A DNA stretch of 50,032 nt, from NCBI GenBank assembly GCA_022822205.1, contig JAJECC010000027.1, positions 1-50,032 on the forward strand, written 5' to 3'. The notes beneath the pieces are model-generated. The model searched no databases and was not told the DNA's origin. It was given only the letters and a program-made list of their open reading frames with translations. This DNA is from Rhodospirillales bacterium (lineage in GTDB: Bacteria > Pseudomonadota > Alphaproteobacteria > Rhodospirillales > UBA2165). How positions within the stretch are numbered: the stretch's first letter is position 1; every line of letters begins with the position of its first letter. Positions 1 through 8,425 of this stretch are shown here, piece after piece. Made by a program: the position numbers and the translations under genes.

Positions 1-505
<505 letters not shown>

Positions 506-516
506 AAGAGCGGAGA

Positions 517-530
517 CGGCATTTCTGCCG
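517..530 (-). other. Small GNRA-loop hairpin in the secG-pyrG spacer
   Basis: On the minus strand the sequence reads CGGCA-GAAA-TGCCG, a 5-bp stem with a GAAA tetraloop, a very stable RNA fold. No U-run follows in the direction of transcription, so it does not look like an intrinsic terminator. It may be part of the pyrG leader. Confidence 0.4.
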
Positions 531-611
531 CCAAAACGCACTTTTTTTGTCACGGCCCGCGCCGCGCCCGATTTAGGCGACCGGCGCTGCGCCCAATTCG
601 GGCAGCCGGGG

Positions 612-983
612 CTATCGAGCCGGCGTCGTCGGCACTGAAGGAACGCTCGGCACCGATGGGTTGGCCGGCGCGTTCATCGGTCCCTGGGACGAGGACTGAC
701 CCGCCGGCCCGCCGCCATCGAGAATTGACCCCGGTGCGCCGCGGCTCTGTTCGTTGGCGATAATCGCCAGGGCGAGGCTGACCGCCATGAACGCCGCCGC
801 GACGACGGCTGTCGCGCGGGTCAGCAGATTGGCCGCCGACCGGCTGGTCATGAAGCCGCCCATGCCGCCGCCGCCGCCACCGCCGCCGATTCCCAGGCCG
901 CCGCCCTCGCTTTTCTGCAGCATGACGAGCCCGATCAGGGTCAGGGCCAGCAGGACCAGAACGACTGTGAGTACGGCTACCAT
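612..983 (-). CDS. secG: Preprotein translocase subunit SecG
   Basis: Small accessory subunit of the SecYEG channel in the inner membrane; 123 residues. Two hydrophobic helices are visible, at about residues 2-22 and 53-75. They are joined by the LMLQKSEGGGLG-type segment and a glycine-rich loop with eight consecutive Gly, then MTSRSAANLLTRAT, which is the SecG signature. The C-terminal ~35 residues are Pro/Ser-rich and probably disordered. The ATG at 983 has an AGAGGAAT ribosome-binding site. Lies between tpiA (110 bases upstream) and pyrG (141 bases downstream), all on one strand. Confidence 0.95.
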   Translation of the reverse strand: MVAVLTVVLVLLALTLIGLVMLQKSEGGGLGIGGGGGGGGMGGFMTSRSAANLLTRATAVVAAAFMAVSLALAIIANEQSRGAPGSILDGGGPAGQSSSQGPMNAPANPSVPSVPSVPTTPAR

Positions 984-1093
984 GAATTCCTCTGGGGCTT
1001 CCTCTCCGAATGAGGCGCGTCTTTTAGACCTTCCGAAGCGGCTTGGCCAGTATCAAGTTGCCTCATCGGGGTCCGGGTCCGGCCATGACGCAG

Positions 1094-1852
1094 TCATTTA
1101 TGGACCGCGCCCGCAATGGCCAGGAAGTCATCCGCCTTCAAACTTGCGCCGCCGATCAGACCGCCGTCCACGTCGGGCAGCGCCAGCAGGCTTGCGGCAT
1201 TTTCCGGTTTCATGGAGCCGCCATAGAGAATCCGGACCTCATCGGCCACCTCGGCGCCGAGATGGGACGCCAGTCCGTTCCGGATGGCGGCGTGCGCCCC
1301 CTGAACTTCCCCGGTCGTCGGCGTGCGGCCGGTGCCGATCGCCCAGACCGGCTCATAGGCGATCACCACCTCGGTCCCGCCGAGGTCCCTGGGGCACGAG
1401 CCGGACAACTGACCGAGGACCACGTCCAGCGTCCTGCCGTCATCCCTCTCCTGCTCCGTTTCGCCGATGCAGATGATCGGCGCCAGACCGGCGGCGCGGG
1501 CGGCCGTGGCCTTGTCGTGAACCAGCGCATCCCCCTCCCCGTGACCGGTGCGGCGCTCCGAATGCCCGACGATGACGTAGGAACAGCCCAAATCCCTCAG
1601 CATGGCCGCGCTGATATCGCCGGTGTGCGCCCCGCTCCCGGCGACATGACAGTCCTGACCGCCGACGGCGACGGGCGATCCCGCGAGTTCACCGGCCGCG
1701 GCGGCGATCGCCGTCGCGGGCGGGCAAACGAGGAGTTCGCAACTCCCGCCGGCTTCCGCGGCGCCGCCGCGAACCCCACGCGCCAAAATCCGGGCGTCCC
1801 CGGCGAGACCGTTCATTTTCCAGTTTCCGGCAATCAGGGGACGTCGGGACAT
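1094..1852 (-). CDS. tpiA: Triosephosphate isomerase
   Basis: Interconverts dihydroxyacetone phosphate and glyceraldehyde 3-phosphate in glycolysis. 252 residues, the usual size. All catalytic elements are present: Lys12 in AGNWKMN, His97 in VGHSERR, Glu167 in AYEPVWAIGTG, and the phosphate-binding YGGSMKPENA near the C-terminus. The frame is open further upstream to 2074, but homology begins at MSRRPLIAGNWK, so the ATG at 1852 is chosen. No strong Shine-Dalgarno sequence precedes it. The next gene upstream (ending 1947) is separated by 94 bases. Confidence 0.96.
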   Translation of the reverse strand: MSRRPLIAGNWKMNGLAGDARILARGVRGGAAEAGGSCELLVCPPATAIAAAAGELAGSPVAVGGQDCHVAGSGAHTGDISAAMLRDLGCSYVIVGHSERRTGHGEGDALVHDKATAARAAGLAPIICIGETEQERDDGRTLDVVLGQLSGSCPRDLGGTEVVIAYEPVWAIGTGRTPTTGEVQGAHAAIRNGLASHLGAEVADEVRILYGGSMKPENAASLLALPDVDGGLIGGASLKADDFLAIAGAVHK

Positions 1853-1946
1853 GGTTCGGGAACTCGTCAGGGCAGTGGCGGGACGCGGGTGCGGAGCCGC
1901 TTGTGTAGCATTTTTGGCGTCCGAGTCCAGCGCCCGGAACACCCTA

Positions 1947-2936
1947 CTACTTGCCCGGCTTCGAGGCCGGGTTGAAGATCGGCCTGAACCCGAACACGGC
2001 ATCTTCCTTCGTGTCCACCGAGACCTCCACGGCGTGCATATGGGCCGCGCCATAGACTTCCAGCGCCGTGACATTCGGCGCCCGCTGGGGGAACGGGTGG
2101 AAAATCCGGAAATTGTGGCTGTCGCCGAAGATCAGCAGGACAGGCTTCCCGTATTCGGCGGCCCGGCGAACGAGAAGCTCGCCAAAGCGGCTGAAACCGC
2201 TCCCCCTGGTGAACTTCTCGGTCTTTCTGTCGAGACTCCCGTAGTCGAGAATATTGGCATGAATGGCGACGACCACCGCCGCGGCACCGGCCGCCGCTGC
2301 CCTGTCGAACCCGTCCTCGAGCCACGCGGCGTTTGCCTTGTCCCGCGCTTTGAACTCCAAGACCGCCTGGGCGCTCGGCGAGTTGCCGGGCCTGGCATTG
2401 GCGAGGGTCCGGTTATTGTTGTTGGACCCCACCACATGGGCCACAACGAACCACACGCCGTCCCGGCTGAACCGGCTGTTCTCGACGTAGCGCGCGTAAG
2501 TGGGCATGAGGTCGGACTGTCGCTCGATGGGAAGCGGCGATTTCCCGAGGCTCATCGGCCTGTCGAAATAAGTGCGCCGGATGAAATCCAGCCGTTCGAC
2601 CGGATCGAACCGGCCCGCCCGCAAACGGTGGCAGTCGGTCCATTCGTTGTCGCCGGGCGTGTAGACCACCGCGGCCGCGAAGTCGTTCATGAATCGCTTC
2701 TGGTCGAGAAGCATCTGATCGGAGCATGGGGTGGACCCGGATTTGGTGTCGCCGATATGCAGCGTAAACGCCGGCGCCTTCGCATTGATTTCGGCGATCA
2801 GCCGCTCGAAAGGCGGATAGACCTTTGCCGGCCGGCCGTAGGGCATGTCGCCGAGGGCGACGAACTTGAATTCCGCCGCCGGGGCCGAGGTGGCGATGCA
2901 AAGCCCGACAAGCGCCAGACCAATTCCGTTCTTCAT
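1947..2936 (-). CDS. Secreted metallophosphoesterase-like protein
   Basis: 329 residues starting with a typical signal peptide (cleavage likely after ...SAPAA, residues 17-21), so it probably acts in the periplasm. The motif series resembles calcineurin-type phosphoesterases: ALGDMPYG (28-34), HIGDTKSG (60-67), GDNEWTDC (95-102, in the place of the usual GNHD/E), AIHAN (224-228), FGDSHNF (270-276, in the place of GHxH) and HMHAVEV (299-305). Substrate unknown. The ATG at 2936 has an AGGGA ribosome-binding site. It sits between tpiA and the divergent ppiD, a junction that is normally tpiA-ppiD in relatives, so it looks inserted. Confidence 0.75.
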   Translation of the reverse strand: MKNGIGLALVGLCIATSAPAAEFKFVALGDMPYGRPAKVYPPFERLIAEINAKAPAFTLHIGDTKSGSTPCSDQMLLDQKRFMNDFAAAVVYTPGDNEWTDCHRLRAGRFDPVERLDFIRRTYFDRPMSLGKSPLPIERQSDLMPTYARYVENSRFSRDGVWFVVAHVVGSNNNNRTLANARPGNSPSAQAVLEFKARDKANAAWLEDGFDRAAAAGAAAVVVAIHANILDYGSLDRKTEKFTRGSGFSRFGELLVRRAAEYGKPVLLIFGDSHNFRIFHPFPQRAPNVTALEVYGAAHMHAVEVSVDTKEDAVFGFRPIFNPASKPGK

Positions 2937-2961
2937 TCGTCCCTGTTCGCCGATACATCCT

Positions 2962-2979
2962 TACCGTCGAACGACGGTA
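2962..2979. promoter_or_regulatory. Perfect 18-base palindrome between divergent genes
   Basis: TACCGTCG (2962-2969) and CGACGGTA (2972-2979) are exact inverted copies separated by AA. It lies 25 bases upstream of the phosphoesterase-like ATG and about 45 bases upstream of the ppiD -35 element. It could be an operator for the divergent pair or a leader hairpin for the minus-strand gene. No regulator gene lies next to it. Confidence 0.5.
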
Positions 2980-3023
2980 GCCGCCGCGCCGATACCCGGC
3001 AAGCCGATTGGCCGAGCCCGGCG

Positions 3024-3052
3024 TTGATTGCCCGGGGTCACACTCTTATGAT
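3024..3052 (+). promoter_or_regulatory. Predicted sigma70-type promoter for ppiD-trpE
   Basis: TTGATT (3024-3029), an exact 17-base spacer, then TATGAT (3047-3052; five of six consensus bases). The predicted start of transcription is near 3059, giving a leader of about 58 bases before the ppiD ATG at 3117. This is one of the best promoter matches in the window. Confidence 0.65.
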
Positions 3053-3116
3053 GCCGCCGCTTCGGCGCGGGGTGATACAGTCCCCCATCGTTTCAACTCG
3101 TCAGCGGACCTGGGTC

Positions 3117-5015
3117 ATGTTGAATGTCTTTAAGCAAAAAGTCCTGAAAATCGCCACCTATATCCTGTTCGGTATTCTGATTCTCAGCTTCGGCATCTGG
3201 GGTATCGGCGATCATCTTCCGGGCGCCCGGCAGGCCGCCAGCCAGATTGTCGCCACGGTCGGTGAGCACGACATCACCCGGCACGAAGTGGGCCGCGAGA
3301 TCTCGCAGCAGATTCGGCGATTCCGCCAGCAACTCGGCATCAATATAGACGCGACCCAGGCCCGGGAAATGGGATTATTGGACGCCGCCCTCGAAAACAT
3401 CGTCCAGCGCGATCTTCTTACCATCGGCGCGGGCGATCTCGGTCTCCTGATCAGTGACGATGTGGTCCGCGCCAACATCCAATCGGACGAGCGCTTCCGG
3501 ACACCGCAGGGAGCGTTCAACCGTGCCGCATTTGACCAGGCCCTCCGCAACAACGGTCTTACCGAGGCCGGTTACGTCGCCTTGCTCCGCAACACGCTCC
3601 TCCGGCAGCAATACCTGAGCAGCCTCGACGCCGGGGAGGCGCTGCCCTCGACCATGGTGAATCAAGTGTACCGCTACCGGAACCAACGGCGGACCGCCGA
3701 AATTATTCGGCTGGACAACGCTGCCGTCAGGAACGTCGGCGAACCTGATTCGGCCGCCCTCCGGGAATTTCATCAGCGGAACGCCGCCCGGTTCACCGCG
3801 CCGGAGTACCGCGCGCTGACCCTGGCGGAACTGAAGACCAAGGACATTCTCGACGAAATCGACGTAACCGATGAAGCCATCGAGGAAGAATACCAGGCCC
3901 AGATCGCCCGGTACTCGACGCCGGCGCGGCGGGAACTCCGGCAAATCCTCGTGGAGGACGAATCCAAGGCTCGCGACGCCTACACCAAACTCTCCCTCGG
4001 TGAAGATTTCGCCAAGGTTGCCGAGGACGTCGCGGGGTTGGGGCCCGCCGATACCGATCTCGGGCTGTTGAGCCGGGATCAGGTGCCGCTCCCGGAATTG
4101 GCCGATGCGGCCTTCGCCCTGGCTACGGGAACCGTCAGCCAGCCCATCAAGACAGCTTTGGGTTGGCATATTGTCCGCGTCGGCGAGGTCCGGGAGGCGA
4201 CCGTCCAGCCCTTGAGCGAGGTGCGGGACGAGATTCGCCGCGTGCTGGCCGAAGACAAGGCGGTCGATGAACTGTTCGGGCTGGCCAACCGGTTCGAAGA
4301 CGTACTCGGCGGCGGGGCCACCATCGAAGAGGCGGCGCGGCAATTGAATATCAATGTCCGCAAGATCAGCGCGCTGTCCGCCGCGGGCACCGACGCCCGG
4401 GGCCAGCCGGTAGAGGGGATCAACCCTCAAAACCCGATCCTCCGGACCGCGTTCGAAACCGAACAGGGTCAGGAGAGCGCCCTGAACGACCTCGGCGACA
4501 ATGGCTATTTCATCCTCCGGGTGGACCGGGTGACGCCGCCGACATTGCGGCCGTTGGCCGGCATCCGCGACCGCGTCGCCGCGGCCTGGAAGGACGCGGC
4601 GCGCGCCAAGGCGACCCGAAAACGGGCGGAAGATCTCGTCGCCCGCCTCAAGAGCGGTGTCACGCTAAGCGAACTGAGCAACCTGGGCGGCGCGGAGATT
4701 TCGGAGACCAAGCCGTTTCTTCGCACGGGTCAGGGCTTGGACAAGCCCCTGCCCGGCCAGCTGATCACGGAGCTGTTCGGTACCGACCGGGGCGGCGTGG
4801 TCGCGGCGGCGGGAGACGGCGCGCACTACGTTGCCCGCCTGAAAGATGTCGTTGCCGCCGTTCCTTCCGCCGACCGGGATGGCTTGAGCGCCGTCCGGGA
4901 CCAGATTGCCGGCGATATCGGGGCGGATCTGACCGCCCAATTCACTCAGGCGCTCCGCCAGCGTCACGGGGTGACGGTCAATCGGGCCAGCCTCGAACAA
5001 TCCTATCAACAGTGA
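3117..5015 (+). CDS. ppiD: PpiD-type membrane-anchored peptidyl-prolyl isomerase / chaperone
   Basis: Periplasmic folding factor tethered to the inner membrane, thought to act on proteins leaving the Sec channel. 632 residues, close to the ~620 of E. coli PpiD. One N-terminal membrane helix (residues ~12-32) follows a short basic stretch. Next come a SurA-N-like helical region to about 190, a parvulin (PPIC) domain at about 260-360 with DLGLLSRDQVPLPELADAAF, and a C-terminal helical region. The frame is open upstream, but MLNVFKQKVLK at 3117 matches the family start. The stop codon overlaps the trpE start (GTGA), so the two are translationally coupled. Being near secG fits a role at the translocon. 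Confidence 0.9.
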   Translation: MLNVFKQKVLKIATYILFGILILSFGIWGIGDHLPGARQAASQIVATVGEHDITRHEVGREISQQIRRFRQQLGINIDATQAREMGLLDAALENIVQRDLLTIGAGDLGLLISDDVVRANIQSDERFRTPQGAFNRAAFDQALRNNGLTEAGYVALLRNTLLRQQYLSSLDAGEALPSTMVNQVYRYRNQRRTAEIIRLDNAAVRNVGEPDSAALREFHQRNAARFTAPEYRALTLAELKTKDILDEIDVTDEAIEEEYQAQIARYSTPARRELRQILVEDESKARDAYTKLSLGEDFAKVAEDVAGLGPADTDLGLLSRDQVPLPELADAAFALATGTVSQPIKTALGWHIVRVGEVREATVQPLSEVRDEIRRVLAEDKAVDELFGLANRFEDVLGGGATIEEAARQLNINVRKISALSAAGTDARGQPVEGINPQNPILRTAFETEQGQESALNDLGDNGYFILRVDRVTPPTLRPLAGIRDRVAAAWKDAARAKATRKRAEDLVARLKSGVTLSELSNLGGAEISETKPFLRTGQGLDKPLPGQLITELFGTDRGGVVAAAGDGAHYVARLKDVVAAVPSADRDGLSAVRDQIAGDIGADLTAQFTQALRQRHGVTVNRASLEQSYQQ

Positions 5016-6562
5016 TCGAATTCTCGCCCGATTTCCCGACGTTTGCGGAAACGTTCGGCCGGGGCCGGCCGCAGGTCGTCTCGACCCGGCTGATTGCCGA
5101 TCTGGAAACGCCGGTCTCGGCGATGATCAAGCTGGCGCAAGGCCGGCCCAACAGCTTTCTGCTCGAATCCGTCGAGGGTGGGGCCATTCGCGGCCGCTAT
5201 TCCTTCGTCGGGCTGCGTCCGGACCTGATCTGGCGCTGCCGGGGGAATAGGGCGGAAATCAACCGCCAAGTACTTGATGACGCGGGTGCATTCGAGCCCT
5301 GTCCCGTCGCCGCGGCGGACGGGACTTTGGCCTCGTTCCGCGCACTGCTCGCCGAGTCCCGTATAGATTTGCCCGAGGGCATGCCGCCGATGGCCGCCGG
5401 TCTCTTCGGTTATCTGGGCTACGACGCCGTACGCCTGGCCGAAGCCATTCCGGACAAGAACCCGACCCATATCGATGTGCCGGACGGGCAATTCGTCCGT
5501 CCGACGGTGATCGCCATATTCGACGCGGTCGACGATACGGTTTCGGTGGTCACCCCGGTATGGGCGGATAGTGGGGCCACCCCCGAAGCCGCCTATGACG
5601 GGGCCCGCGCGCGTCTGGAGCGGGTGGTCGAGGAATTCGAAGGCCCCCTGCCCTCGACCGGCTTCGATCCCCGTGAGTTCGACGGCAGCCTGCCGGCCGT
5701 CGGCGAGCCCGACTCGAACATGGAGCCCGCCGAGTTTCACCGGATGGTGGAACAAGCAAAAGAATACATCCGGGCGGGCGACATCTTTCAGGTGGTGCTG
5801 TCGCAGCGGTTTTCGGTGCCGTTTTCCCTGCCGCCCCTATCGCTCTACCGGGCGCTCAGGCGGGTCAACCCGTCACCGTTTCTGTTTTTCCTCGACTTCG
5901 ACGGGTTCGCGATCATCGGTTCCAGCCCGGAACTTCTGGTACGCATTCGTGACGGCCGGATCACCATCCGGCCTATTGCCGGCACGCGGCCGCGAGGAGA
6001 AAACGCCGCCGCCGACAAGGCTTTGGCCGACGACCTGCTCGCTGACCCCAAGGAACTGGCCGAGCATCTGATGCTGCTCGATCTCGGGCGCAACGATGTG
6101 GGCCGGGTGGCACAAGTGGGTAGCGTCGATGTCACCGACCGGATGATCATCGAACTCTACTCCCACGTCATGCACATCGTCTCCAATGTCGAAGGCGAAC
6201 TGGACGAAGCGCACGACGAAGTCGACGCCCTGCTCTCCGGATTTCCCGCCGGCACGGTTTCCGGCGCGCCGAAGGTGCGGGCCATGGAGATCATCGACGA
6301 GCTGGAACCGTCCCGTCGCGGCATCTATGCCGGCTGCATCGGCTATTTCGGCGCCAACGGCGACATGGATACCTGCATTGCGCTCAGGACGGCCGTGCTG
6401 AAGGACGAGACTTTGTTCGTCCAGGCGGGCGGCGGGATCGTCGCCGATTCCGATCCCCGGTCGGAGTTCGAGGAAAGCCGGAACAAGTCCCGGGCGCTGA
6501 TCCGGGCGGCCGAGGAAGCTGTCCGCTTCGCTGGTGGAAGGGCGGGCAACCGATCGTTTTAG
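5012..6562 (+). CDS. trpE: Anthranilate synthase component I
   Basis: Converts chorismate to anthranilate using ammonia from TrpG, the first committed step to tryptophan. 516 residues. The GTG start at 5012 overlaps the ppiD stop. The N-terminal regulatory domain contains LLES (residues 50-53), the tryptophan-binding motif whose Ser is needed for feedback inhibition, so the enzyme is probably Trp-sensitive. The C-terminal chorismate-binding domain shows GDIFQVVLSQRF, IGSSPELLVR, IRPIAGTRPRG, HLMLLDLGRNDVGRV, FPAGTVSGAPKVRAMEIIDELE and the terminal GGGIVADSDPRSEFEES. Unusually, trpG is not next to it but begins 4.6 kb downstream, beyond an accessory segment. Confidence 0.97.
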   Translation: MIEFSPDFPTFAETFGRGRPQVVSTRLIADLETPVSAMIKLAQGRPNSFLLESVEGGAIRGRYSFVGLRPDLIWRCRGNRAEINRQVLDDAGAFEPCPVAAADGTLASFRALLAESRIDLPEGMPPMAAGLFGYLGYDAVRLAEAIPDKNPTHIDVPDGQFVRPTVIAIFDAVDDTVSVVTPVWADSGATPEAAYDGARARLERVVEEFEGPLPSTGFDPREFDGSLPAVGEPDSNMEPAEFHRMVEQAKEYIRAGDIFQVVLSQRFSVPFSLPPLSLYRALRRVNPSPFLFFLDFDGFAIIGSSPELLVRIRDGRITIRPIAGTRPRGENAAADKALADDLLADPKELAEHLMLLDLGRNDVGRVAQVGSVDVTDRMIIELYSHVMHIVSNVEGELDEAHDEVDALLSGFPAGTVSGAPKVRAMEIIDELEPSRRGIYAGCIGYFGANGDMDTCIALRTAVLKDETLFVQAGGGIVADSDPRSEFEESRNKSRALIRAAEEAVRFAGGRAGNRSF

Positions 6563-6593
6563 TTGGCGGCGGCTGGCCGGGCCGCAACGCCAA
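6563..6593 (+). terminator. Stable hairpin directly after trpE
   Basis: TTGGCG plus GCGGC (6563-6573) pairs with GCCGC (6581-6585) and, past a two-base AA bulge, CGCCAA (6588-6593): eleven pairs with a 7-base loop, beginning right after the trpE stop. The sequence that follows is A-rich rather than T-rich on this strand, so it is not a textbook intrinsic terminator. It may mark or protect the 3' end of the ppiD-trpE mRNA. Confidence 0.4.
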
Positions 6594-6642
6594 ACCAAGC
6601 CAAAAAAACACTCCCAAATCCAGGATTTCCAATTTATTCAAC

Positions 6643-6671
6643 CTGACAAACTTTTTTGGGTTCCCTAACAT
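6643..6671 (+). promoter_or_regulatory. Predicted promoter for the lipoprotein gene pair
   Basis: CTGACA (6643-6648), a 17-base spacer, then TAACAT (6666-6671). The predicted start of transcription is near 6678. An in-frame ATG at 6670 lies inside the -10 element, which supports the later start at 6718 for the gene. Confidence 0.45.
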
Positions 6672-6717
6672 GAACACGTCCGGCATCGGGCCGGCGCTCA
6701 ACGGGAGAGAACGTGCA

Positions 6718-7407
6718 ATGCTCAGACGATGGCTGTCGCTGGCCGTGTTGCCATTGACCGCGTGCCAAACCGCGGGCAGCGATCCCGATTTAGCCGTCAG
6801 GGTTTTTGATCAGTTGGCGTACCGCGGCACCGCGGGCGCCCACCCCAATTCGCTCCAGCTCATGCTCGAGACCGACTACGAGAAGGGCCGCCTTTCCCGT
6901 TGGGAGGAACCGGTCTGGGTTACCGTCGAAGGTGTTTCTTCGACGGACAAGGAATACGCCCAAATCCGGCGGATCATGGCCGAACTAGGAGCTGTCGCCG
7001 GGACCGAAATCAATTACGTCGAACCCGGGGGCCGCCGGCGTAGCGGGAACTTCCGGTTCAGTTTTCTGGATCAGGAAAACCTGATCATCAACAAGTCGGA
7101 ATTTGCGTCCTGTGCCGCCCGGGTCAACCGCTATGGCGACAGCAGGATCAAGAGCGTCCATGTCCGTATCGCGATGAAAAACGCGAAGCAACTGCAGCGT
7201 TGCATCTATCACGAGGTGCTGCACGGCTTTGGTCTCGCTCATACGACGTTGGTGCCGTCGGTAATGAATTACGGTTCCGACGCAGACAGCCCCACCGCCT
7301 GGGACCTGATGGTTCTCCGGACCATGTACAGCAAGACCTTTGAATCGGGCATGACCCGGCAGGATTCGCTTCATTTGGCGCGCCGCGCCGTTCAAACATC
7401 GCAATGA
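6718..7407 (+). CDS. DUF2927-like lipoprotein with a zincin motif
   Basis: 229 residues. A short signal peptide ends in a lipobox (LTAC, Cys16), so it is predicted to be a membrane-anchored lipoprotein. The core carries HEVLHGFGLAH (residues 165-175), an intact HExxHxxGxxH zinc-protease motif, followed by VMNYG (182-186), which is placed like the Met-turn of metzincins. The ending WDLMVLRTMYSKTFESGM resembles the DUF2927 family, many members of which have degenerate motifs. The ATG at 6718 has a GGGAGAG ribosome-binding site; a longer in-frame start at 6670 overlaps the predicted promoter. The substrate is unknown. It is probably co-transcribed with the lipoprotein gene 14 bases downstream. 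Confidence 0.72.
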   Translation: MLRRWLSLAVLPLTACQTAGSDPDLAVRVFDQLAYRGTAGAHPNSLQLMLETDYEKGRLSRWEEPVWVTVEGVSSTDKEYAQIRRIMAELGAVAGTEINYVEPGGRRRSGNFRFSFLDQENLIINKSEFASCAARVNRYGDSRIKSVHVRIAMKNAKQLQRCIYHEVLHGFGLAHTTLVPSVMNYGSDADSPTAWDLMVLRTMYSKTFESGMTRQDSLHLARRAVQTSQ

Positions 7408-7421
7408 TAGGAGCTTGAAGG

Positions 7422-8378
7422 ATGCGAATGGGATTAACCCGGATCGGGACCGGCGCGTTGGTTGCCGTACTCGCGGGCTGCGTGACGGCCCCCAAGACCG
7501 GCCAGGAGAACATCTCCGCAAGTGAGAGTCCGTTGTTATTCGCGCACCCGGACGGCCTGTCCATGCAGGCGCGGCATTTTCGCCTCTTCGATCCCAGAAA
7601 TACCGGCGCCAACATCTATCGCGGCAACTGGCGGCCGTCAGGCGGCGGCCGGAGACCGCTCTTCGTCGCCTATTACCATTCGGCGGGCCCCGGGTATGAA
7701 TTTACCAGCACCCCCACTGACGTAGCCAAGCGCTACGTGTCCGGTCTCACATTCGGCAAGGGCGGCAAACCGGCCTTGGGGTTGACCGGAACGGCGCGGA
7801 ACAAATTCGGCGCCGTCAGCATACAGCACTTCAGCGTGGCCGGCAGCGCATGCTTTGGGTTCGTCCAATACTTTGGCGACGCGACTTTCAGCACCACTCA
7901 GGGGTCCGAACTGCTCCAAGGATTTTATTGCGGCACCGAGGCCGATTCGCTGCCGGGTTCCAAGGTCAGCGCCATCATGGACTCCATCGGGGTGAAGGGA
8001 CACCACGTGCCCCCCGCGGTCGCGGCGGCGGTTGAACGGCAACGTGTGAATTCGGCGGTCAGCAACTTCCTTGTCAGCATCGACTGGGCGGGCCGCTTTG
8101 ACGGCCTGAGCGGCCGCATGTCGGCCACCAATACCGAAGGCCGGAACGGGCGGATCGCGGTATCGCTGCCCAACCGTGCCGGGACCTGCACGGGCCAATG
8201 GCGAGTGAGTTCCGGCACTTACGGATCGGCCCAAGTGCCGACCGGCAGCTGGAATCTGGTGTGCACCAACGGCCTTAAGGCTTCGGGTAACTTCACCAGC
8301 CGGACAAAAGGCTATGGATCCGGCACGGGTAAGGACGTGGACGGCAAAGCGGTAAGCTTCAGTTTCGAGCCGGCTTGA
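7422..8378 (+). CDS. Lipoprotein of unknown function
   Basis: 318 residues. The signal peptide ends in the lipobox LAGC (Cys20). A good AGGAG/GAAGG ribosome-binding region precedes the ATG. I do not recognise a family over residues 30-200, which contain RPLFVAYYHSAGPGYEF and two Cys-containing segments (SACFGFVQYFGD, LQGFYCGTEAD). The last ~110 residues (from about 208) are Gly/Ser/Thr-rich and beta-strand-like, with two Cys in a GTCTGQW ... WNLVCTNGLKASG ... GSGTGKDVDGKAVSF pattern that could fold as a small beta-barrel domain. It follows the zincin lipoprotein by 14 bases, so the pair is likely one transcription unit acting at the cell envelope. Confidence 0.7.
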   Translation: MRMGLTRIGTGALVAVLAGCVTAPKTGQENISASESPLLFAHPDGLSMQARHFRLFDPRNTGANIYRGNWRPSGGGRRPLFVAYYHSAGPGYEFTSTPTDVAKRYVSGLTFGKGGKPALGLTGTARNKFGAVSIQHFSVAGSACFGFVQYFGDATFSTTQGSELLQGFYCGTEADSLPGSKVSAIMDSIGVKGHHVPPAVAAAVERQRVNSAVSNFLVSIDWAGRFDGLSGRMSATNTEGRNGRIAVSLPNRAGTCTGQWRVSSGTYGSAQVPTGSWNLVCTNGLKASGNFTSRTKGYGSGTGKDVDGKAVSFSFEPA

Positions 8379-8386
8379 GCAAATCC

Positions 8387-8407
8387 GGACCGCACTGTAG
8401 GCGGTTC
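8387..8407. terminator. Weak hairpin between convergent genes
   Basis: GGACCGC (8387-8393) can pair with GCGGTTC (8401-8407), including one G-T wobble, around a 7-base loop. It sits between the ends of the lipoprotein gene and the convergent cueR-like gene. There is no T-run on either side, so a terminator role is uncertain. Confidence 0.25.
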
Positions 8408-8425
8408 CCGTTAACGGACCACGAA

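Noticed and set aside
1851..3116. A 420-residue N-terminal extension of the ppiD frame
   Set aside because: It is antisense to the phosphoesterase-like gene. The PpiD family start with its membrane anchor begins at 3117, behind its own promoter.
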